DNA of 35,328 bases from Enhydrobacter aerosaccus. GTDB taxonomy: Bacteria; Pseudomonadota; Alphaproteobacteria; Reyranellales; Reyranellaceae. Numbering within the stretch: position 1 is the first letter of the stretch; each line of letters begins with the position of its first letter. Under the pieces are notes generated by a model that ran no database searches, had not been told where the DNA came from, and worked only from the letters and a program-made list of their open reading frames with translations. The position numbers and the translations under genes are program-made. This document shows positions 16,305 through 23,839 of the stretch, piece by piece. The DNA is taken from the NCBI GenBank assembly GCA_903915535.1, contig CAIWTJ010000058.1, positions 1-35,328 of the forward strand, given 5' to 3'.

Positions 16305-17122
16305 CAGCCCGTCTTCTCTGCCTCGGAGCCCGGCGCAATCCTCAGCATTTGCGAGAAAAGCGGCCTGGTGTCGTCGGTCAGGCTCTCGACAAAGCCGGCA
16401 CCGAACATCAGCCGCCGCTGCCCCTCTTTCCAGAAATTGACCGGGTCGCGAAACCAGGGTCGCGCGTAGGTCATATAGATCATCGGTCGAGCCTGGTTCG
16501 AGCGGTTCGGCGTTCCGCTGTGATAGGTCCTGAAATCCCACATCATGCCCGAACCAACAGGGATCGTTGGCACCTCAGAGGGGACATCTTCCTTGTGCTT
16601 GGCCCAGCGCTGGCTGCCAGCCCAGATTGCCGTGCTGCCGTGCGTTTCGTTCATCTCGATCAAGGGGAGGGCAAATGTCAGCGCATGCGAGGGCAGGAGG
16701 GACGAGATCTCCGAATTGAACAACGCCGGCCCGTCGGCGTGGACATGCTGGGGCGCCGATCCGGGCAGGGAAACCACAGCCCCGAACGCCTCGAGAATCG
16801 CATCCGCGCCGAGCACCTTGCGGACGAGGGCGAGAACGTAGGGATTTGCGTAGACCATCGGATCGCCAAAGCCGTCGCAAAGGCGGATGTGCATCAGAAA
16901 GCGACTCTTGCCTACTTCGACGCTGTCGTCTCTTTCCACGTCATCGAGGTAGTCGCGATAAAGCTTCTGGAACTCGACGTGCAGGGCGGCAATCTTGGCC
17001 TCAGGTAGAATGTTGTCGAGGATCGCATAGCCGTTCTTTATGTAGCAGTCGGAGGCGACGCGGATCTGCTCGGAGTCGGCCAAGCCTTCGGTCGAAACGC
17101 CGCGACAGTCGACCCTCATCAT
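16304..17122 (-). CDS. Phytanoyl-CoA dioxygenase (PhyH) family protein
   Basis: The 272-residue protein fits the PhyH family: CYIKNGYAILDNILPEAKI at the N-terminus, PQHVHADGPALF (HxD iron ligands), LTFALPLIEMNETHGST (the conserved 'NG..H' type loop), VGSGMMWDFRTYHSGTPN (distal His) and ARPMIYMTYARPWF (2OG-binding Arg). PhyH enzymes hydroxylate fatty acyl chains, amino acids or natural-product intermediates. The start MMRVDC at 17122 has GGGGG about 9 bases upstream; the longer in-frame start at 17287 overlaps the promoter region and kinase gene. It is coupled to the following 149-residue 2OG gene and divergent from the HprK-like kinase (150-base gap). Confidence 0.85.
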   Translation of the reverse strand: MMRVDCRGVSTEGLADSEQIRVASDCYIKNGYAILDNILPEAKIAALHVEFQKLYRDYLDDVERDDSVEVGKSRFLMHIRLCDGFGDPMVYANPYVLALVRKVLGADAILEAFGAVVSLPGSAPQHVHADGPALFNSEISSLLPSHALTFALPLIEMNETHGSTAIWAGSQRWAKHKEDVPSEVPTIPVGSGMMWDFRTYHSGTPNRSNQARPMIYMTYARPWFRDPVNFWKEGQRRLMFGAGFVESLTDDTRPLFSQMLRIAPGSEAEKTG

Positions 17123-17272
17123 GATTGCACCCCCGGCTCGGCCCCCAATATGATACCCACTGTGCAGGCGTGAGGCGGGGATAGTCAGTAAATTCGAGAT
17201 GTTGTGCAATGGGTCCGATAGCCGCCTCTCCGGGGTGGAGGCTTCACGAAGCCGCACGATCGTGCGCAAGGC

Positions 17273-18217
17273 ATGAATCGGCGTCATCGATATAAGGTTT
17301 ACGGACTCGACGTCGATAGTGAGCTGCCCCTGTCTTCGGTCGATGAAATTTCATTCGAAAGCGCGGCGGCGTCGATCGAGATTGCTCTCGAAGGTCCCGA
17401 GCACTTCGCCGCCCTGCCCTCGAGCGGCATTCGCGATGCCGACGAGTGGGTCCATCACGAAGTTCTGGCAGACGGTAGGATTCACATAAAGGCGGAGAGT
17501 GTTTTCGAGGCTGTCGTCTCGGCCGATGGCAGCAAGGTTGCCTGCACGAGACCCGAGGGTGTCGATCAGCGGACATTCGAAGCAAATTTGCTCAACTTCG
17601 TTCTGACCGCCTCGCTCACGCTTCGCGGCGAGGAAACGTTGCACGCCACCGTCGTGGATATGGAAGACCGCGCCGTCGGATTGCTCGGGCGCAGCGGCGC
17701 AGGCAAATCGACGCTCGGGGCTTTCCTCATCAGCCGCGGAGCCGACCTGATAACGGACGACATGCTGCGCGTGGCGTTCACGCAGGACGGCGTCATGGCC
17801 TACCCGGGGCCCTATCGCCTCAAGCTTTTCGACGAGCCGAGCCGGCGCTTCCTGCCCGGGATGGTGGCGGACGGACATTTCAACACCCTGAGCGGCAAGG
17901 TCATGCTGCAGCCGCGCAAGACTGTCGCCACAGGCCGCGAAGCCAAACCGCTCGTTGCGCTGTTTCACGTGGCCGAGGAGGCTGGGGCCGCGGTATCGGG
18001 CGTCTCGGCACAGCGCCTGGATGGCGTCGCCTTCGCCAAAGCGATCATATCGTCGGCCATGGATGACAGATATGCTCTGCCGGGCCGCTTGGTCCGGCAG
18101 GTCGAGTTTGCCGCGCGCATCGCGCGCGTATTGCCGGTCTTCGAGCTGCGCTACCCGAGGAGCTTCGATGTCATGGACGAAGTGTCGGAGTTGATTCGCA
18201 GGACGGTAGATTTGTGA
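17273..18217 (+). CDS. HPr kinase/phosphorylase-like kinase of lasso-peptide type
   Basis: This 314-residue protein has a Walker A loop GRSGAGKST (139-147) followed by LGAFLISRGADLITDDML, the acidic 'DD' motif of the HPr-kinase P-loop fold. A PYRLKLFDEP segment comes later. An N-terminal domain of about 120 residues precedes the P-loop, as in the stand-alone HprK-like proteins of RiPP clusters. In paeninodin- and pseudomycoidin-type lasso clusters such kinases phosphorylate the C-terminal Ser/Thr of the precursor; the precursor here ends in Thr. The gene is the first of the plus-strand core (kinase, cyclase, PqqD, precursor, nucleotidyltransferase). A carbon-regulation HPr kinase is unlikely because no PTS genes are present. 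Confidence 0.8.
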   Translation: MNRRHRYKVYGLDVDSELPLSSVDEISFESAAASIEIALEGPEHFAALPSSGIRDADEWVHHEVLADGRIHIKAESVFEAVVSADGSKVACTRPEGVDQRTFEANLLNFVLTASLTLRGEETLHATVVDMEDRAVGLLGRSGAGKSTLGAFLISRGADLITDDMLRVAFTQDGVMAYPGPYRLKLFDEPSRRFLPGMVADGHFNTLSGKVMLQPRKTVATGREAKPLVALFHVAEEAGAAVSGVSAQRLDGVAFAKAIISSAMDDRYALPGRLVRQVEFAARIARVLPVFELRYPRSFDVMDEVSELIRRTVDL

Positions 18218-18254
18218 AGGGGCCCGGACGCTTCCTGATGGACGAGGGGGACGA

Positions 18255-20075
18255 GTGTGCCGGCGCCGCCGGCCTTCACGCGGGCTGATATTGTTCGCGG
18301 CCATCTTCAGTGTCGGCGGCGCACCGATAGACCTGCCCGCGGCGTCGGCCGGGCGGGAGGGCACGCCCGCCGGGAAATTCGAACGACCAGGCGGGTCCGA
18401 CCGAGTCGCTTTCATTCTCCCGGACTCGGCACAGCCCGCGTTCGAGCACGACCGCTGCTCGATGCATGCTTTGGGCGGGCGGTTCTGGATCGTCGGGCGC
18501 ATCCGTCTCGACGCCCGCCGCGAGTTGATTGCACGCCTCGGCCTTCGGAGCGACGCTGCGCAGGAACCGTTCCCTGATGGCCTGCTCTGTCTGCATGCCT
18601 ACGCCGCCTGGGGGGAGCGCTTCGTCGAGAACCTCGCGGGCGATTTTTCCTTCGTCCTTTGGGATGCAGAGCGGGGCATTCTCTTGGCCGTTCGCGACCA
18701 GTTGGGCGTCAGAACGTTGTTTCACGCGACCGCCGGCGGGTTCTGGTTCATTAGCGATTCGCTCGACTGGCTTGCCCGCCAGCGGCCGGTCGCCCGGACG
18801 CTCGACGACTATTGGATCGCCGACTTTCTCACCCTCGGCTATTGCCGTGAATTCGAGCGCACGGTGTATCGCGATATCCGCCGCCTTGCGCCGGGTCATC
18901 TCCTGCGGCTGAGCGAGCAGGGTGTTCGTCTCGGCCCCTATTGGCACCTGAACATCGCGGAGCCTGTTTTTTTCAAGGACCCCGGGACCTACGGCGAGCG
19001 CTTTCGCGAATTGCTGGCGCGCGCGATCGACGACCGGCTGCCGGCGGGCGATGTCGGGATCAGCATGAGCGGTGGGCTGGATTCCACGACATTGGCTGCC
19101 AGTGCTGTCGGTGTCGTTGCGGACGGAAGGCGCGTCGTTGCCGAGTGCGAAATTCGTGAAGACTTCGCCTACCTCGAGGAAGACCGCTTTGCCTCGCTCG
19201 CGGCCCAGTATCTGGGCGTCGATTTGCAGGTAAGCCCCATTTCCTCCCTCCTTTACGATACGCACTGGCGTTCACGGGGCATCCGAAGCGACGAGCCTAC
19301 CGAGTTGATCGTGAGAGCTCATTGGATAGCCCGGATGGGAAGCGAGCGCGCCCAGAGAGCGAAGGTCTGGTTCTATGGCGAGGGTCCCGACAATGCCCTT
19401 CGTCTCGATCGCGACGCTTATTTCGATTGGCTGTACCAACACCGGGCGTGGCGAAAACTCGGCGCGGCATTCTTGCAGTACGCCCGTACCAAGGGAGTCG
19501 GCGGCTGGCTCGGCACAGCCCGACGGCACTTCGGCCGACAGGAACAAACGCCCGTGGTCGAGCTGGCGGAGCCTTGGCTGAGCGAGGATTTGTCGGATCG
19601 CCTGAAACTGCAGGAACGCGCCAGGACGCTGGGAGAAGGAGGCTCTTCTCATCCCTGGCATCCGGCGGCCATCGCGTCGTTTACCTCGCCCACCTGGCAG
19701 GCGATGTTCGACGGGTTCAATTTCGAGGAGTCGCTGGCGCCGATCGTCTGGCGTCACCCCTATCTAGACCTGCGCGTGCTCGAATTCATGCTGTCGGTGC
19801 CACCTGTGCCATGGGGCTGGGACAAGCAGTTGCTGCGCCGCGCCATGAAAGGTCGACTGCCCGCGGAGATTCTTGCACGGCCCAAGGGAGCGCCCGGGCC
19901 TGCAACGGCCCCTTTGCCTGGGGGCAACGAATTGCCGCAGCTCAAGGCGGCGGACCTGCTGGCAGCGTATGTGGATGTCGGCAAATTGCCCGCCCAAAAT
20001 ACCTCAAGAGTGGCTGTCGAAACGGCCCTTTCCGCCCATGCCTTGGACTACTGGTTGTCTGGGACGAGGTCCTGA
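18255..20075 (+). CDS. Asparagine-synthetase-like lasso cyclase (C protein)
   Basis: This 606-residue protein has an N-terminal class-II amidotransferase-like domain (LAGDFSFVLWDAERG, VRDQLGVRTLF) and a C-terminal AsnB domain with the PP-loop SGGLDSTT (272-279) and a later GEGPDN. Lasso cyclases use ATP to adenylate an Asp/Glu side chain of the precursor and close a macrolactam on the N-terminal amine. The N-terminal domain does not begin with the MCGI motif of true asparagine synthetase, so it probably has no glutaminase activity. The GTG start at 18255 has GAGGGGGAC just upstream; TTG at 18291 is an alternative. Close linkage to kinase, PqqD and precursor genes supports a lasso role over asparagine synthesis. 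Confidence 0.82.
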   Translation: MCRRRRPSRGLILFAAIFSVGGAPIDLPAASAGREGTPAGKFERPGGSDRVAFILPDSAQPAFEHDRCSMHALGGRFWIVGRIRLDARRELIARLGLRSDAAQEPFPDGLLCLHAYAAWGERFVENLAGDFSFVLWDAERGILLAVRDQLGVRTLFHATAGGFWFISDSLDWLARQRPVARTLDDYWIADFLTLGYCREFERTVYRDIRRLAPGHLLRLSEQGVRLGPYWHLNIAEPVFFKDPGTYGERFRELLARAIDDRLPAGDVGISMSGGLDSTTLAASAVGVVADGRRVVAECEIREDFAYLEEDRFASLAAQYLGVDLQVSPISSLLYDTHWRSRGIRSDEPTELIVRAHWIARMGSERAQRAKVWFYGEGPDNALRLDRDAYFDWLYQHRAWRKLGAAFLQYARTKGVGGWLGTARRHFGRQEQTPVVELAEPWLSEDLSDRLKLQERARTLGEGGSSHPWHPAAIASFTSPTWQAMFDGFNFEESLAPIVWRHPYLDLRVLEFMLSVPPVPWGWDKQLLRRAMKGRLPAEILARPKGAPGPATAPLPGGNELPQLKAADLLAAYVDVGKLPAQNTSRVAVETALSAHALDYWLSGTRS

Positions 20076-20110
20076 TCGGCAACTTTGGCTGATTATTATG
20101 GCAGTCCGGA

Positions 20111-20147
20111 TGCTGAAAAGTATTCTGAGGAGAGTATAATAGGACGC
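20111..20147 (+). promoter_or_regulatory. Candidate promoter before the PqqD-precursor genes
   Basis: A perfect TATAAT lies at 20135-20140 within an unusually AT-rich stretch of the 106-base gap after the cyclase gene. No good -35 hexamer was found at 16-18 bases, so strength is uncertain. It could give the precursor its own, stronger transcription. Confidence 0.4.
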
Positions 20148-20181
20148 GCTTTCGACCCCCCACGATCTGGAACCGAGCCGA

Positions 20182-20460
20182 ATGACATCACCCGCCTCAA
20201 TCTACAGGAAATCGACCAAGCAGGTTTCCTGCAAGATCCATGACGAGGTCGCCATCCTGGACCTCGACAAGGCCTTCTATTTTGGCCTGCAAGGTGCTGC
20301 GGTTCACATCTGGGACGTCCTCGAGACGCCGCGATCCGTGGCGGATATTTGTGCTTCGGTCGCCGACACGTTCGACATCTCCGAGAATGACTGCAAGACG
20401 GACGTCGTCGATATTCTTGCGAATCTGCAGGGCGAAGGGCTCGTCGAGATAGCTGGTTGA
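20182..20460 (+). CDS. PqqD family RiPP-recognition protein (lasso B1)
   Basis: The 92-residue protein is a single PqqD-like winged-helix domain: SIYRKSTKQVSCKIHDEVAILDLDKAFYFGL, a VHIWDVLE helix, PRSVADICASV and DVVDILANLQGEGLVEIAG. The 'D...Y.GL...A..IW..LE.P.S..DI' pattern is diagnostic. In lasso systems this B1 protein binds the precursor's leader, at the YxxP motif, and presents it to the B2 protease and cyclase. The precursor with just such a motif begins 61 bases downstream. In other bacteria B1 is fused to or followed by B2; here no B2 domain follows. Confidence 0.88.
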   Translation: MTSPASIYRKSTKQVSCKIHDEVAILDLDKAFYFGLQGAAVHIWDVLETPRSVADICASVADTFDISENDCKTDVVDILANLQGEGLVEIAG

Positions 20461-20521
20461 ATGCCGATGGGTGGTTGATCCCCGGTTTCGGCGACTTTCA
20501 AATATGATGGGAGAAGATTTC

Positions 20522-20725
20522 ATGGACGAGTCCGAAGACAAGAAGACTGACGCTCTGGCTTCGACGAAAACGAAGAAGCCGTATGTCCGCCCGGCGCTCG
20601 TGCGATTGGGGTCGTTGAGCGATATGACGCAATCGCGCGGGACCAGCGGCAGACCGGACGGCGGCTTCAGCCTCAAGGCTAACAGGACCGGCCGCGGCGG
20701 ACGTTGGGTGGTGGACGACACCTGA
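20522..20725 (+). CDS. Lasso-peptide-type RiPP precursor
   Basis: This 67-residue peptide has a charged N-terminus, then KKPYVRPALVRLGSLSDMTQ at residues 18-37. This is the YxxP and LGSL motif pair of lasso-family leaders, with Thr at the -2 position (T36). The predicted core is residues 38-67: S38-R-G-T-S-G-R-P-D46, then a Gly-, Arg- and Asn-rich tail ending VVDDT. If S38 is residue 1, D46 is residue 9 and could close a nine-residue ring; if G40 is residue 1, D46 gives a seven-residue ring. The ATG at 20522 is chosen because GGGAGAAG stands about 6 bases upstream; GTG at 20471 would add 17 residues. Ser/Thr, Asn, Pro and Trp residues offer sites for the kinase and oxygenases. Confidence 0.75.
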   Translation: MDESEDKKTDALASTKTKKPYVRPALVRLGSLSDMTQSRGTSGRPDGGFSLKANRTGRGGRWVVDDT

Positions 20726-20810
20726 TCCAGGGGCGCGTTCTGGGTTAGCCCGCGATTTTGGGCGAGGAGTATCGCCGTCTTCGCGGCTCCGGCAAAGGGC
20801 GTTGCCACAG

Positions 20811-21968
20811 ATGCCGCCAAGCAAAGCGTACCCTGAATTTGAGCTTTTGTGCCTGGCCGTGCGGCCGATCCGCGACGACAGGCGTATCCGCGAAGCGCTT
20901 CACCAGAGAATCGACTATTCCCGGCTGCTCGCGCTCGTTGAGGGTCATCGGGTTCGCCCAGCCCTCATCGAAGGTTTCGGCGGACAGTCCTGGGACGATT
21001 TCCCGCGAGACTTTCGTTCGTCGCTCGATGAGTTCAGCCGTCACCACCTCGTCCGCACGCTGACAGTGTCGAGCGAGCTTCAGCACGTCGCGCGGCTCTT
21101 TTCGGGTGGCGGCGTGCAGTTTGCGAGTTTCAAGGGGCCGACGCTGTCGCTGTCGCTCTATGGCAATCTCGCCGCGCGCGAGTACAACGATATCGACATC
21201 ATCGTGCCCGAACGACAAATGGCACTCGCCGAAAGCCTCCTGATCTCGGCGGGCTACTTCAATGGCCAGGGCGATCGCGCCTTTCGCCAAGCCTTTCTCA
21301 GTCAGCAACGACAGTATGCCTTCTCGCGCGATGGCGCGGCCTCGGACGTCGACCTGCACTGGGACTTCTCCGCCGATCCGCTGCCGTTTCCGCTGGAGGC
21401 GTCGCGGATCTGGCCGAATCTGATTTCCCTCGACCTGGGCGGATATCGCGTTCCCATCCTGGCCGATGAGGACTTGGCGCTTCTGTTGGCAGGGCATGGC
21501 ACCAAGGAAGAATGGCGCAGCCTGGGCTGGGTCTGCGATTTCGCCACGCTGGCGGAACGCCGGCCTGAACTCGACTGGTCGCGCATTTATGCACGTGCCT
21601 GCCGACAGGGGAGCGGCATATCGGTTCTGCTGGCGTGGTCGATGGTGGAGGAATTGATGGATATGCCGGTGCCACGCGCGCTCGCCGCCTCGATCGGCCA
21701 AAGCAGGCAAGTGGGCCGGCAGGCAGCGCGACTGATCGAGCGTCTTCGAACGACATTCCCGGATCAGGTCGAACGTCTGCCGCTGGAGGATGGCACGTTG
21801 TGCGACCGGTCGTTCGATCGCTTCCGGGCCGGCCTGAAGGTCGCGCTCACCCCCACGGCCGGCGACTATCGTGCGTGGCCGCTCCCCCCGGCGCTTTGGC
21901 CGCTCTACAGGGTGACGCGTCCTGTGCGTCTTGTTGCGGGACTCGTGGGGCGCGCACTGCGCACCTGA
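20811..21968 (+). CDS. Nucleotidyltransferase-fold protein (PF14907-like), RiPP tailoring
   Basis: This protein of about 385 residues has FASFKGPTLSLSLYGNLAAREYNDIDIIVPERQ around residues 105-137. The 'KG..L....Y.....R...DIDi.V' pattern defines the uncharacterised nucleotidyltransferases common in lasso clusters (DIDI supplies metal-binding acids). SDVDLHWDFS provides a second acidic motif. In the pseudomycoidin pathway a protein of this kind works after the kinase and adds sugar to the phosphopeptide; here it also sits behind a kinase gene. Start: ATG at 20811 with AAAGGG 11 bases upstream; TTG at 20802 is too close to it. The gene ends before a strong hairpin terminator at 21996-22022. Confidence 0.8.
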   Translation: MPPSKAYPEFELLCLAVRPIRDDRRIREALHQRIDYSRLLALVEGHRVRPALIEGFGGQSWDDFPRDFRSSLDEFSRHHLVRTLTVSSELQHVARLFSGGGVQFASFKGPTLSLSLYGNLAAREYNDIDIIVPERQMALAESLLISAGYFNGQGDRAFRQAFLSQQRQYAFSRDGAASDVDLHWDFSADPLPFPLEASRIWPNLISLDLGGYRVPILADEDLALLLAGHGTKEEWRSLGWVCDFATLAERRPELDWSRIYARACRQGSGISVLLAWSMVEELMDMPVPRALAASIGQSRQVGRQAARLIERLRTTFPDQVERLPLEDGTLCDRSFDRFRAGLKVALTPTAGDYRAWPLPPALWPLYRVTRPVRLVAGLVGRALRT

Positions 21969-21995
21969 AACTCGGCAGGATTGGAACAGGCACAA

Positions 21996-22022
21996 AAAAA
22001 GCCGCATCGCTGCGGCTTCTTT
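21996..22022. terminator. Bidirectional rho-independent terminator
   Basis: Stem AAGCCGCA/TGCGGCTT with loop TCGC, preceded by a run of A and followed by CTTT. It lies between the convergent nucleotidyltransferase gene (stop 21968) and the small exported protein gene (stop 22054), so it can stop transcription from both sides. Confidence 0.75.
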
Positions 22023-22053
22023 CGTCGGCGTGCACCCCGCTCGGGGCGTCGCC

Positions 22054-22284
22054 TCAGATCTTCGATTCGGCGACCAGATCGACCGCCGTCGCCTGACGCG
22101 GGCTCGCATGGAGCCGAGCACGCAGCGTCTCGGTGGCCTTGGCAACCGGCGTGATCATCGCCGGCGTCGTCGTGGTGCTCGCGTAAGAGCGCGACGTCGC
22201 CATGCTCTGCAAAGTCGAAGCAGCGCCGAACGTCACGACCAGAGCACCAACCATCATAGCGGCGGCCAGAAAAAGATGACGCAT
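22054..22284 (-). CDS. Small exported protein of unknown function
   Basis: This 76-residue protein has a clear signal-like N-terminus (MRHLFLAAAMMVGALVVTFG), a Ser/Thr-rich middle (ATSRSYASTTTTPA) and a soluble tail. It has no family that I recognise. GGGAAGG lies 6 bases upstream of the ATG, and the bidirectional terminator follows the stop, which supports a real gene. It probably acts in the periplasm. Its upstream region is the repeat-bearing 22285-22720 gap. Any tie to the RiPP locus is only positional. Confidence 0.6.
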   Translation of the reverse strand: MRHLFLAAAMMVGALVVTFGAASTLQSMATSRSYASTTTTPAMITPVAKATETLRARLHASPRQATAVDLVAESKI

Positions 22285-22720
22285 CCCACACCTTCCCTGA
22301 ATTTCACGGTCCGGCCTAGTCTCCGAACCTCATAGTGATATCCCTGGAAACCCGGCTTCCCACAGCCCGATCTCCGTGGGAGTAGGAATGCCACAGTTGC
22401 GGTGCAGAATCCAAGTGGATTCTGCAATGCAGTGATTTGTTTTTGTATTTGGGGTAACAAATGGCCAGGAGCGCATTTCAATGCAGATAGTTTTGGGCTC
22501 CACCGGACGGCCAGAGTCGGTATATCTGCAGCAGCAAGTCTAATAGATTCCAAGCGCTTACAGCCGGTCCCTCAAACACGCCTGTGTCGCGCCAAATGTG
22601 ACGGCATTCGTGACGCCCGAGTCATGTCGGCCGACTTTGGTCTCGGGCTGAGGCGATTGCAGACGAAAAAGTGCGCCCGGAAGGGTGCCTTCTGGCCGGC
22701 AACGGAGGATAAAGCGCGGA
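22285..22720. other. Intergenic region with a 10-bp-stem inverted repeat
   Basis: No gene is seen in these 436 bases between two divergent genes (small exported protein and the polytopic membrane protein). They hold a perfect hairpin (22403-22426), a T-rich tract just after it (about 22435-22450), and the ribosome site GGAGGA for the gene at 22721. Promoters for both neighbours are expected here but none can be pinned down. Confidence 0.5.
22403..22426. repeat. Perfect inverted repeat, 10-bp arms, 4-base loop
   Basis: TGCAGAATCC (22403-22412), loop AAGT, GGATTCTGCA (22417-22426). It lies 119 bases upstream of the small exported protein gene and 295 upstream of the membrane-protein gene. No gene ends nearby to need a terminator, so an operator or structured leader is more likely. 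Confidence 0.5.
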
Positions 22721-23815
22721 ATGGCCGGCCAATTTAGGACCGTTGAAACCTGGCGCGGCGTTCTCGCCTTCGCCACCGTTGCGGTCCTGCTCCAGGTCCT
22801 CGTGGGGGGAATTCGGCCCGTCGATGGCTCGATGCTGGGCCATTTTGCCCGCAGCGGCTTCGGCGCCCAGTTGCCGACGAATTTCGCGCAATATCTGTTC
22901 GATTCGCCTCTCAAGGTCGCGCTGGTGCACGGGCTTTCCCTCACCTCACCCGTAATGCTCGCCGCTGTCTTTGCCGCGATGACCTTTCTTCCCTACGCGG
23001 CGATGCTGCTCGCCGGCGATGCCGAGATGCGCAAGACGGGCATCGTGTTGCTCGCCGCCTTGCCGTTGACCCGCATTTCTTTCTCATCGCTGGGCGTCGG
23101 CGATGCCGTGCTCTTGGCGGCCGTTACCGCCCTCGTGGTCTCGCCGTCGCGATTCGTGGCCGTGGCCGGCGCGCTGGTCGCGGTCGGCTGGCACGTTCAG
23201 CAGGGTACCCTGATGATGATCGCGCTGGCCGTCGTCCTGTTCGTCCGCGGCGGGCCGCGCGACCGCGCGAAGCTTCCCTTCGTGGCGGCGGGCGTTCTGT
23301 GCGGCGTTGCGGCCGAGGTCGCCCTGCAGTTGTGGCTCATTCCGGCGCACCAGGGCCGTGCCGATTCGCTGGTTCTTTACGGTGGGCGCTTCCTGCTCAG
23401 GAGCCTGTTCTATTGGCCGGTGGCCGCGGTCGTCGCGATTCCGGGCCTGCTCAGCGTCTGGCTTGCCGGCCGGCTGCCGAAACTTCCCGTGACCATCGCG
23501 GTTCTGCTGGTCCTGGCCTTCGCGATCAGCACGACAACAGCTGATGTTTCGCGCGTCTTTTTTCTTCTGTCGTTTCCGGTGATCTTTTCCCTGCATTTCT
23601 TGCCGATGCCGGCATCGTTCGCGGCGACCCGACAGGCCACTCTGCTCGTGCCAGTGCTGGCCGTGAGCATCGTGGTGCCGCTGCTCGGCTGGAGCGGCGT
23701 GGAGATTTTCGATTGGAAGGAACTGGCCTGGCAGATCGGAATGCACTGGGACTGGTCCGAGCTGCCCGAACTTCTGCTCGACCTCGAGCGCGCGTTCCCG
23801 GCGCCACCGCCGTGA
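22721..23815 (+). CDS. Polytopic membrane protein of unknown function
   Basis: This protein of about 364 residues has roughly nine to ten hydrophobic helices, with basic cytoplasmic turns such as RGGPRDRAKLP. It begins MAGQFRTVETWRGVLAFATV; the ATG at 22721 has GGAGGA 11 bases upstream. A WHVQQGT motif sits between helices. I do not recognise a family. Its layout is like that of uncharacterised GT-C-type or O-antigen-associated membrane proteins, but the acidic catalytic loop is not evident. The C-terminus is a short acidic tail (LPELLLDLERAF). It converges on the ABC exporter gene (25 bases between stops), so it may belong to the export or tailoring part of the locus. Confidence 0.6.
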   Translation: MAGQFRTVETWRGVLAFATVAVLLQVLVGGIRPVDGSMLGHFARSGFGAQLPTNFAQYLFDSPLKVALVHGLSLTSPVMLAAVFAAMTFLPYAAMLLAGDAEMRKTGIVLLAALPLTRISFSSLGVGDAVLLAAVTALVVSPSRFVAVAGALVAVGWHVQQGTLMMIALAVVLFVRGGPRDRAKLPFVAAGVLCGVAAEVALQLWLIPAHQGRADSLVLYGGRFLLRSLFYWPVAAVVAIPGLLSVWLAGRLPKLPVTIAVLLVLAFAISTTTADVSRVFFLLSFPVIFSLHFLPMPASFAATRQATLLVPVLAVSIVVPLLGWSGVEIFDWKELAWQIGMHWDWSELPELLLDLERAFPAPPP

Positions 23816-23839
23816 AGGTCCCGTAAGGCGCCTATTGCC

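Noticed and set aside
15244..16338. A 364-codon open frame on the minus strand
   Set aside because: It overlaps two 2OG genes out of frame and shows no domain; it is a shadow.
17273..18217. The kinase as a true HPr kinase of carbon regulation
   Set aside because: No HPr or PTS gene is nearby, and the P-loop protein sits directly before a lasso cyclase and precursor.
18255..20075. The cyclase as a housekeeping asparagine synthetase
   Set aside because: The N-terminal MCGI nucleophile motif is lacking, and the PqqD and precursor genes follow directly.
20745..22145. A 466-codon open frame on the minus strand
   Set aside because: It is antisense to the nucleotidyltransferase gene, has antisense-type composition, and runs through a terminator hairpin.
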